From: Priapulus caudatus | Taxonomy: Eukaryota > Priapulida > Priapulimorpha > Priapulimorphida > Priapulidae | Length of the DNA: 64,000 bases | Assembly (NCBI RefSeq): GCF_000485595.1 | Contig: NW_014577736.1 | Span: forward strand, 99,857 to 163,856 | Reading direction: 5' to 3' | Program-made: the position numbers and the translations under genes | Shown here: positions 36,042 to 48,000 of the stretch, in pieces | How the letters are laid out: every line of letters starts with the position of its first letter | How positions within the stretch are numbered: position 1 is the first letter of the stretch | Notes under the pieces: model-generated | Databases searched by the model: none | What the model was told of the DNA's origin: nothing | The model's input: only the letters and a program-made list of their open reading frames with translations

Positions 36042-39000
36042 AAGCAACCTAGCTATCAGTAATGTGTTATTAATGTACTAGTTTTAAGCTTTGCTAACTA
36101 ACAGAGTTTCTCAGCAGGTATATGATAAGTGAAACGCCTTGCGAAATATTTCATCAGCCCCGCTCAATATTTGCCAAAGTTCCCGTCTCACTACAAGTTC
36201 TCGGCCCCCCTCCCCCCACCAATCATTATCCAACCAGCCACTCCCCAATCCCAGGTTCTCCTCCCCACCCCCTACCCGGCACCCCCATGCATGGATCAGC
36301 ATTGCGTCACAAACCACTAGTATTTCTACATGCCTGTTCGGTTTTTGTCGCAGCTATTCAAGAAGGAGAAAGATGCGAGTCAGAAACCGGTGCTTGAAGC
36401 CAGTAGGCAGATCGTTGACTGTCTAGTCGAGAACGTTCTCAACTTAGAGGCTGGCCTCGGAGGTACGCTTGACTCACTCTAATTGTCTCTAACTTCATGG
36501 CATGTCGTCAGTGTCCAATGCTTTTAAATTTAATACCACTAATTAGTGATGTCCCGATGATCGATTATAATCGAAAATCAATCGATTATAGTCTCAAATT
36601 CGATAATCGATTACAAATAATAGATTATCGGAAATACCAAAACAAACAAACAAGGAACTGTACTCACGATGTGTGAATTGATATGACAAGTAGAGCACAA
36701 GTCCTGCAGGGGCCCGTTGTCAGAAACATCGTAAAGTTAATCATGCTAATGTTAATGCTACGATAACGCTTACGACTAATATTAATGCTACGATAACACT
36801 TACGACTAATGTTAATGCTACGATAACACTTACGACTAATGTTAATGCTACGATAACACTTACGACTAATGTTAATGCTACGATAAAACTTACGACTAAT
36901 GTTAATGCTACGATAACGCTTACGACTAATGTTAATGCTACGCGAGTAGCGTTGACAGAAACACATCGTAGCTACGAGCAAACTCACGATAACAGGAACT
37001 TCATAATTTCATGTCACAAGGCTGCTGATTGGATGAGAATCGATCACAAAATTCAAATTCATACACATTTATTGTAGGATATTCCATTGGCAGGACATTA
37101 ACTCGGCTACACAGCCTACACTATTAGAACACAAACAACTTACTTACTATAATAAAGAACAAGTCTTGATCATGTTTGTTTAAAGCGATCATTGCGAGTT
37201 TTTTTCAGCATTTTTCAGTGTTTATTCTCACTCTCATGATGCCTACCGTTGTTGCTTGAGTAACAGTAATTGTTTGAAATAACAATAAAATGTCTTAGAA
37301 CCTCATGCAAAGACAAAATCATGCACGATTACAATTTTGCCTTCTCTTGTCAATTTTCACTGTCATGTCTCACACTTTCTCGCGGTACCGCGAGACGTCA
37401 ACAAGGGTGCAGTAATGCAAAAATCGCACCGGAGATATTTTTGGTCAGATGTAAACACAGAGGTCCATAGTATTAGTAGCGTAACACAAACAGGAGTGTA
37501 CGATAAGTTGTAACCTCATAAATATTAGTCTTCAAAAGTCCTAGGGACTATAACAAAGACGGAGAGAGAAGTGGATCAAATCGATGTATCAACACTGCGG
37601 ATTATCACACACAAATAGATGCCCCTTTGTTTTAATTATGTTCGCTTGTTTAAGACGCCATTTGTGATTTTTGAAAGTCCTGACTCGAAAAAATTTATTG
37701 CTGGTATGATGTGGTCAAATCAATTTTTCTATGCTATAACTGCATAAAACATTGGTGTTTTGAATGTTGGTGTAATCAGTGATATTTTTGCTGTCAGGTG
37801 AGACTATATTCAGCTATATTTAGTTTTTCTGAGCAAAATTCTCGCAATAATCGTTTTAAAACTTAATGTTTTAATAAAGGCATTTAAACCATTTCTTTTT
37901 AAATTGATTAAATACTGTATAGGAACAGACATTGATATACATACAGCAACCTTCACAGAGTTAATACATGATCATAAAACATGATAATATTGAATGCTAT
38001 GTATAATTGTATATACAAAGTAAGATTAAATTAAATCTATGCTATTATTAACCGATTATTCGATTATAATCGATTATCGATCGGTTAAGGGAAACCAATA
38101 ATCGATTATGAAATTCCAGCCGATTCCCATCACTACCACTAATAGTCCACATATGTAACACTTTGCTTGGACAAGTATGTCTGTAACGGATACGATATTT
38201 TTTTCATGAATAATAATGGCTAGTAGTACTCAATACAGGTTCAAAGCCTAGCTAGTATAAGGCTATATGGGAAACTTCAATCATTGTGCTTGGCCATGTG
38301 AGCTTTTATCATATCGATTGCCGATGTAGATACTATAATGCCGCAGTTAAACCATGAACAGCAACAAATCCGTACACAAATCCAACCCAAAAGTGTAATT
38401 CATATCTTGTTGAAACATAACTTGTTAGCTTTGCTGAAATGGGGGCGATGTAGTCGATTGAAGATTGTGGGTGTATCCGTGCAAGGTTGGGCGACGATGG
38501 CTGCGGTTGAACTTACCTGACCTTCGTCCTTTGCTTCTTACAGATGCGGACGGCCGTGGGACCAGCAGTGCGCGACTCGTCTCCTGCCTGCAGACACTCT
38601 ACCTGTTCAGCAAGATCAGGCCTGAGCTGGTAGTGAAGCACGCCACACACCTTACCCCTTACCTCACCATCAAGTGTACTGTGAGTAATCGTTGTTATCG
38701 CGTACACGATGTGTAGATAGATGGTGACACCTTACCCCTTACCTCACCATCAAGTGTACTGTGAGTAATCGTTGTTGTCACGTACACGATGTGTAGATAA
38801 ATGGTGAGAATAGAGAACGTTGAGAGGCACGTTGTTATAATAACTACACAGTATGTAAACCTAACAGTGGCTACTATTAGTGGGGGGTTTTAATACGAAT
38901 TCAGTATAACTTGTATGTTTTCCTCTTTTAGATGCACGCAATTACCTGTCTAACTATACAGATGTAAAAATTAGAATACAAATACAAATCCAAAAATTTA

Positions 39001-42000
39001 ATCATATTCAAATTCCGATTCAATGTACCATAAGTAGTGTTTGATATAAGATGGTGTACTCTTTTAAACGCAGAACGACTACGTATCTACCTGCGGTTTA
39101 TGTAAATTCATATTCTGTTTAACATGAGTGGTCTCCTTCTCCTGCAGACGCAGAACGACTACCTATCTATACACAATGTGGCGCGCACGTTGGAGCTGGT
39201 CGTGCCGCTCATGGACCATCCGAGCGAGACATTCCTGGCACAGCTGGAGGAGGACATGATGAAGCTAATCCTCAAGCACGGAATGATGGTGAGAGCGAGC
39301 GTTGGCAGTAGGGTGTGCGGATGAAGGGTGCTCAACCGAAGACACGTGTCTACTCCAGTTACCTCCTTGTTTGTCTGGTTGTATTGATCAGGTTTTTTTA
39401 TAATCGAGTGCGGGGGTGACTGGTCACAGTGCATTGCGTATGATATCTCTGTCCATTGCTCATGATAATTAAGGCTTTTAAAACGCGGGTCCTCCACTCC
39501 ACCAGTACACTTTGTAAATATTGCAGATGGACAGTATTACCTTCCGTTAGAGGTGTATTCTGGTGGTCTTTGTGTTAGAGTGAGAGACATGCTAGTGTCA
39601 GAGAATGCTCGGGTTACCGATGTGTTTTTGTTCGTGGTGACAGGTTCTGCAGTCCTGTGTCAGCTGTCTGGCATCCGTCGTCAACAACGTCACCAAGAAC
39701 TTCAAGCTTGTGCGAGATTGCTTCCAGAAGTTCTTCGGTGAGTTTGATTATGGGTTTGTATTTCAGTTGTTGTGACTATTAGTGTGCGGAAGTGGCAATC
39801 TGTGAGCGATGCGCTTCCCCACACTAATAGTTGTGGTCATTATAATGACCTTTGGTCCATCACTGTGATGCCGTATGACAAACTTTACGTGTTAAATGTT
39901 GCGTTGTCGTTGCTGTAGGCGTGTTGGCGCGGCTGAAGCATGAGCACATCCTAAACCCCAACAGTCAGACGATGCTGTCCAACCGGCCAACGCTGATGCG
40001 CTCACTCTTCACTGTCGGACTCTTCTGCCAGCACTTCGACTTTGATAGCGAAGAGATGGGGAAACCCAAGGTCAGTATCAGGCATGAACATTTTCCGCGT
40101 TTCCGCTTTTTTCCCGATCCCAGAATTGTTTCCGCGTTTTCCGTTTTTTTCCGAGTTCACGTGCAGCATTCGTAATCTACCACGGGCATATGTACATGCA
40201 GGGGCACGGTTTATCGATCGTCTACTGCGGCTGGCAGCAAGCTAGACTGGTACCCGTAGCCGTAGACGTGTGTGCGTGAGCGTGTGTGTGCGACATGTGT
40301 GCGTGTGCGACGTGTGTGCGTGAGCGCGTGTGCGTCTGTGCGTAAGCGCGTGTGTGCGTGAGCGCGTGTGTGCGTGAGCGCGTGTGTGCGACGTGTGTGC
40401 GTGAGCGCGTATGTGCGACGTGTGTGCGTGAGCGCGTGTGTGTGATGTATGTGCGTGAGCGCGTGTGTGTGTGCGACGTGTGTGCGTGAGCGCGTGTGCG
40501 TGACGTGTGTGCGTGAGCGCATGTGTGCGTGAGCGCGTGTGTGCGTGAGCGCGTGTGTGTGACGTGTGTGCGTGAGCGCATGTGTGTGACGTGTGTGCGT
40601 GAGCGCGTATGTGCGACGTGTGTGCGTAAGCGCGTGTGTGTGCGGTGTGTGTGCGTGAGCGCGTGTGTGCGTGAGCGCGTGTGTGCGACGTGTGTGCGTG
40701 AGCGCATATGTGTGACGTGTGTGCGTGAGCGCGTGTGTGCGTGAGCGCATGTGTGCTGAGCGTGTGTGCGTGAGCGCGTGTGTGTGTGTGCGACGTGTGT
40801 GCGTGAGCGCGTGTATACGACGTGTGTGCGTGTGCGACGTGTGTGCGACATGTGTGCGTGTGCGACGTGTGTGCGTGAGCGCGTGTGTGCGACGTGTGTG
40901 CATGAGCGCGTGTGTGCGACGTGTGTGCGTGTGTGCGTGAGCGCGTGTATGCGTCAGCGCATGTGTGCGACGTGTGTGCGTGAGGCTGAGCGTGTGTGCG
41001 ACGTGAGCGTCAATCACGCAAAGCGCGCAGCGAAAACTTAAAATGGATGTATAAATTAGTTTTTGAACGTTATAATTACTGTAACAAGTCTTAGCTCATA
41101 CATTTTATTTTTTCTTTCCCACTCTTATTTTTTGGGTGGGGCTTTTTGGTTTTGCTTCCCCCACTTTTTGGATTGGAGGGGCAGCCGCCCCCCGTGCCCC
41201 CCACTTCCGGCGCCTCTGATTCTGACCCCCAAAATTTAAAAATCTCCCTACCGTGGGAGGGGGTACTCCCCCCTCGGGGTCCCCCCCCCCCCCGCCTCAG
41301 GGTTTTCAGTGTTTTTCTTTACCGGTCATTTTCATGCCTGCAGTATAGATGAGGTTGGTCCCATAGCAATGAGAGTAGTATCTGAAGTTAATTGCTACAC
41401 TAGCAGTGGCCAGCATAAGTTTAACTGATCCTGAGGAGAGAGAGAGTGTTAGCCGTGTTTCAGATATGCTGGTTGGTAGTTTTGAATTCATGCGTTTTAA
41501 GCTTAGTGAATGGCAGAGATTTGTGTTGTATTATATTTTAAGGTTTGCGTGCAGGGCGTGGTTTAATACTATAATCAGAACGATATTGTAACAAGAAGAG
41601 GGGAAGTATGAGTGGCAGCAAACCTATTTAGTCGTGAAATTTACGACTCTGTAGCTCACATACCAAATGCCTGGTTATAGTTCTTATACTCGTTCTACCG
41701 TGCCTAACTCGTTACTCTCCACAGCTGACACTCGCATGATTCTGTTTCAGTCGTCTGTCATAGAGCGGGTGTTCGAGACTATGATGTACTACATGAACTA
41801 TGACGATGAAGAAGTGAAGCACAAAACACTCACGGGCCTCGGTAAGTCACCCTCTCCTCACGCGCATGCGAGCGCGAGCGTCTACCAACATTACGCTTGC
41901 TGACGACCACATCCGTAACTCCTGCATGGTTTCCACCGGACTGGCACTTATGTGCGTACTGTGACTGTGGCACTGTGGTCGGTATGTAATCATTTTATGA

Positions 42001-45000
42001 ATATTTTTAGGTTTCCTGTGTATTCGCAATTATGACTTCATGCTGGGGACGCAAATCAGAGAGCTGTACCATCAGCACTTGCTACACAAGGATTTATCAT
42101 TTCACAAGTGTCAGGTAGGTGGCAGAATGATGACAGCGAACACTTATTAATTCTTGCATGTATAATTCAACTACACATACATGTACTGAAGACAGTCTTT
42201 TTCATGGTGAAACAAACTGCGAGATGCAATAGTGTTGAGCAATTAAAATAATAAAATTTCTGAAGAATATTATAAAACAGCACTATACAACATGAAGAAA
42301 AAAATATATAGAAAAACGTCAGTACTTTCTGTACAAGTAAATTGGTGAAACAGTCAATCATTTTCGGCCACAGTTGGGTTTGAGGCTTTATGTTTATTTT
42401 TTCACATATCTCGTATATTTCATATTTGGAATGTTACGATTTCAGAATGTGAACCTGTTGTTACAAGTGTTGAAGAACCTGTTGCTTTACCTGACTGAGG
42501 AAGAGATACGAATGGCCAAGGCTGATGCAGCTTGTAAGTGCTAGGAAGGTTTACATGCATTCATGGTGATAGCAGAGATGCCAACCACTACGATTTATCC
42601 GTATTTTATACGAATTTCTATTCTTTTGCACCACTACGACCAGTTTGTATCAAACTACGAATTTCACTGTTATCTAAAAAAATTTATTGTTTTGTAAATT
42701 TTGTCAATTTATTGTCATTATTGACCCTCAGAAAGCAGGAAGTTTCATCTCAGAATCAAAAATTTTTCCGGGGGGCATGCCGGACCCCCCTAGCAAACCC
42801 GACCCTCGAACTACTAATTTGATAGTTAGAAACTACAGATTGCTTCAAATATGTGTTGGCATCTCTGTGATAGTAGGATAGTGATAAATTAATGAGAATT
42901 TGAGAGAAAGCACACGAGAGAGGGGGAGGGCGGGAGGGACGCAGAGAGAGAAGGGGGAAGAAAGAAGAGACAAAGTACGACGATTACAGTATGTTGAATT
43001 CAGCATGCATATAATATATGTATTATAATTAATTATTTATATTAATTATTATTAATATTAATGCATTTATATAGTATATAAAGTATATTATACTTGATTC
43101 AAAAATTCTCGTACCATTATACAAGTTCTTTAATCTTATTTAATAAAATGTTCCTACTGTAACTTGTTTCACAGATAGTATGTGCATTTTAATTTTTAGG
43201 GGCAACGGTGTCACAGACAGAGGATCTGAAGGAGATGGGTGACATCACTTCTGGGTGAGCTTTTAAACTGGATCTTAATCATTACACATTTTCCATTTAT
43301 GTTTTCGCATTTATCATTACACATTTACACATCGTAACTTTATACATTATATACCACCATACATTATACATTTCCTCGACTGGAACTTCCTGTCCGTGAA
43401 TACCTGAAGCCTTGAATTTGCAATTTGCTCGAGGGATGCTTTTTACCTGTGCACGACTGTGTGGGGGTAACGAGCGTGTCATATTTAGGGATGAGAATAT
43501 TTTTTAGATCCGAGAAATTTCTCGGATTTGACAGTCCCTGGGGTCGATTTTATGAAACGTCTAAATTCGATGGTAAAGGTTTAAGGGTGGGGGGGAGTAT
43601 AAGGTTAAGAATGTAAAATCTGTATTTAAACTCTGAACATTACCTTTATTCAGTAACATTTTCTCTTTACATGACGTATGTGTTACATGTGCACATGGTG
43701 TGAGAACGTGTGTGTAATATAACAATAACACAATTTAGTTTGTATTTATCAATAACAAGTAAAACACATTGTACTAGTTTTAATGAAATGTGTGAATAGT
43801 TGGCTCCCCCTCACCGATTTGTGATTTTTCACTGAAAATGAAATTCTTTATTCTGATTGCTACGTATTGTGTTTGGTGCGCAGCATGGCGAGCACAGTGA
43901 TCCAGGTCTACCTGAAGCAGCTACTAGAGGCATACTATCACCCGCACAACTCCGTGCGCATGGCAGTGCTACAGGTGCTGGCCCTCGTCCTCCGCCAGGG
44001 ACTCGTCCATCCCGTACAGGTGCGTAGACTCATCACAGGTGTGCTTAATGACACCTGTGCAACTATGTAGCCAGGTAGCAGGTGCGTAGACTCGTCACAG
44101 GTGTGCTTAGTGACACTTACGCAATAGAGGTGTAACGATACGTCACGTTAACACTAGGGTCACGATACGATACGTGTCTCGATACATAGGTCGTGATAGG
44201 ATACGTATCGTGATACACAGGAACAGGAACAGAAAGATTGTATATTGCATGCTATGATAAACTTGCCATATCATGTACGAATTTATAATGTTTTATATTA
44301 TTGTTTATTTGTAAATTTATAATTAAAGGGATATATTAGCTTAGAATTGTGATACACTATAATAAAATATAGTGTGTGTTTCCGGTATGGTGTGCGTATA
44401 ATTAGCGGTGTGTTTAGTGACACCTCTTCAAGTATAAGGTATATTTCATGTAAATGGTAACACTTGAATGCCTTGTGTGTTTGGTAGTCATGGTAACGCC
44501 TCATTGTTTGCAGTGTGTGCCATATCTTGTGTGCATGTCGACTGACAGCGAACCATCGATCCGCATCAAGGCCGATCAGCAGCTGCAGGAGATCGACAAG
44601 AAATACGCCGGCTTCATTCACGTACGTATGCTGCGTGCGGCGCCACCTGCCAGCTCGTGTTATTTACGCGTGCACGCCGGATCATCGGCATTTCGTTAAT
44701 ACTGGGCAGCATCCCTCTGAACGCCCCGATCGCAACGCTGACTGGCGAGAGCCACCTGTGTATCACTCCCAGCAGGCAGCATCGTTGTTGGATGTCGTCG
44801 TTCCGCCTCGTGAAGTTTGTCGCTCGTTGCCTTGCAGATGAAGGCCGTTGCCGGGGTGAAGGAGTCGCTGCGTCTTCAGACCATCCTCCAGCATCAGGAG
44901 CGCGGTGAGGAGGAGCCGGTGCGCGGCATTCGAGAGGACGACAACGCACAGCTCGTATCGCTCAACGCGTTCCTGTACACGCTCGTGCGCAGCAGCCGCG

Positions 45001-48000
45001 CCCACCGCCGCGCCTTCATCATGTCCCTGCTCAAGCAGTTTGATGAGATGCTGGTAAGTCGCGCTCAACAACGCATTCCTGTACACGCTGTAATTGTTTT
45101 TGTCAAACTCATTGATTTCATAGAACTACTTCCTTTGTTCTGGCTATTGTTTGCATTTCGTCGCGCCGTGTAGCGTCACTGACAGCATTGTGCTCGTGTT
45201 GCAGCGAGTGCCGCTGAGCCAGCTACTCTACCTGGCAGACAATCTGTCGCACTTCCCCTACCAGAACCAGGACGAGGCTTTGTTCGTCATCCACCACATA
45301 GAGCTCATATCTTCCGTGTCCGGATCAAACGTGCTGCAGTCTTTCCGCGAGGTAACGCATTCTTACAGAATCTCACTGCGATATCTAGCCGGAGACCGCT
45401 GCTGTTTGTTTATCTTGTGTTTTTTCGTTGTGTGAACATTTTCTGTGAAGACATTAAATACTGCATAGTAAGCCGGTGTCATAGTTCATATTGTGTTTTT
45501 CCATCGTGTGAACATTTTCTGTGAAGACATTAAGAACTACATAGTAAGCAGGCATCATAGTTTATGTTGTAGTGGTAGCCTGGTGGTGATAGTCATTAGA
45601 GCAGCGTCGCTATTCCGTGCTGCTCTACAAACTAGTCTCGATGCCGAGCACAATTACGCATTGCCACGACCGATGCAATGCGGTCCCGGTTTCGCACCGT
45701 CATTTCTAACCGAGATGCTATGCAACGTGATGTTGTAGGTACTGTTTCCTGGCATGTCGGAGAATCTGGTGACCCAGGCTCACGTTGAGGAAGCTGAGGA
45801 AAAGCCGGAGGGTCTGATAGGTACGTTGAATGTCATTTGCAATTACCAATAATAGCAGTATTGATCATTTATAAGGCATCCGTAATTTGGAGAACTGCAA
45901 AAACATTGCGTAGAACATACAGCAGCTCCATATAATGGTAATTTGCATGCTATTGTTTTGCAGGAAGTTTGTGTAGATTGGCAGGAAATCTAGTATGCCT
46001 CCATGCTGTTTGTTCACTAGTGAACGTGATGTTATGAACATTTTCAGAACGGATACCGGAAGATGCGAGTGCGGTGCTGGATTGCATCATGGCATCCAAG
46101 GGCTGCATGTTGCTGCTTGTTATTAAAGAATACTTGAAGGCTACATATGGCTTCAGTGATGGGTGAGTTGGCATGTCACTTATTATTGTATATAAGCATG
46201 AGAGGAACTTTTTCCCGGGCTTAAAGGCATAATAGGTCCATTGATTATGCAATTTTAACGAATACTAGAGTAACTGGCACCTTGTGTAGTTAATAAGTAC
46301 ATTACCTTATAGCCAAACGCGTATTAGTTTGTCCAATATCACTGCTAGTTACTAAGAAATGTCGAATTGAAATCCGTAAATCTGGTAATCTGGCGCCAAC
46401 GCTAAATTGCTTGCGAAGCAATATAGCCTCGATTTCGGTCTGGTGACGTCACATGTTGCTACGGGTGTTTAGCAGAGAATTGTTTGTCCCGGGATGCTTA
46501 TAACGACTAATGAGCTAGTAGAATGTATCTCTGGGTGTATTCTGGGTATTGAGGCACAAGTAAATAACCGTGGGTACTAATGAACGGGTACCCACATGTC
46601 TTCAATTTCGAACACAGGTGTATTCGTTTGACCAATATACGTAAATGCGCATAGTGCCGTCTGCTTTCCATGTTTAGTCTGTGGCCGTGGTTAGTCCGTG
46701 ATCCCCCCATAGTGTTGGCCCCAAACACAGCCTACTTCATTATCACGAGCGCCCGTGATTCGTATGTGGATTCCACAGTCATTACAATCAGAGCTAGCGT
46801 AGGGCCTACTGTTACGTATACAGTTACGGCACTGTACTATCGCTAGCGTGCCAGCTGAGCGGCAGCGAGCGGCAGCGTGCCAGCAGCAAGAGCTTGCAAT
46901 AGCTGGTATTGCAATGGTAATAGCTGGAGATGATCTCCCATTGCGCAGAGATACTGCATGAACGTAATAAACACGGACGCTCGTGATAAGGTAAAATGAC
47001 AAGGTAAGGATATAACGTTTTATCTGGGCTGTCCGTTTATAGATAGTCCGTGGGTGTCAGTTTTCGTTCGTGTGTTCTGCACCATTTACGTGTTTCCCAT
47101 TTCACAGTGTAATAAACCACCACAATTAACCCACCCTAAATTAAGACCACAATCAACCCAATCCACAATTAAGACCACAATTAAGGATCGAAATCACTGA
47201 TGATATAGCATTGCGTACGGCAGAGTATATGCGTGCGAAAATGTCCGGTGCACTATAAATCTGTATCACACCCGCTTTGCGGCAGCTTTTTGAAAGTGTG
47301 GCCAACCGATTTTTGGACTGTGGATTTCAATTCGACATTTCTTAGTAACCAGCAGTGATATTGGACAAACTAATACGCGTTTGGCTATAAGGTAATGTAC
47401 TTATTAACTACACAAGAGGCCAGTTACTCTAGCATTCCTTAAAATTGCATAATCAATGGACCTATTATGCCTTTAAGGCTGCTCTAACACCTAGTCGGCT
47501 ATAATCCACCAGAGCTGCTGATATTGATATGTTTGCTCAACTACCTGTCAAATAATTCAGAAAAGTTTGGAACAGGAATGTGAGTGCAAAATTCCCTTTG
47601 TATTAGCTTGGATTATCTCTTCTGAGTCAATATTCTTGTTCCCAAGTGGTAACATAGAAAAGAGATTTGTGGTCTTTTTAGATGGAAATTCTTTAGCATC
47701 TTCATCGCCTCTTTCATCACAGTAGCCTCTTTCGTCAGTGTCAGCCACTGTTTAGCACATATTTTCATAGAGTATATAGCAACATAGCAATGACTCGAAG
47801 CTCAATCGAAATTTTCGGTCCTTCATGTGTTTAATTTGTAAAACTGTGTAAAATAATTATTGACTAGTGGCTAAGTATTGTGTGGTATTGGTTTCATTAC
47901 AGGAAAGTACATAAATACTCGCCAACAGAAAATGTCAAGGTGTTTGAGCGAGTACTCAACAGGAAACAGGGTGTAAAATTCAACCCAAAACAGGTACGAA

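Noticed and set aside
40211-41041. His/Thr/Arg-rich frame of 268 codons on the - strand
   Set aside because: Product of the GTGCGTGAGCGC minisatellite.
44127-44225. Reading the CGATACG motifs as a regulatory or transcription factor site cluster
   Set aside because: The GAGGTGTAACGATACG start points to a transposon end rather than a regulatory array.
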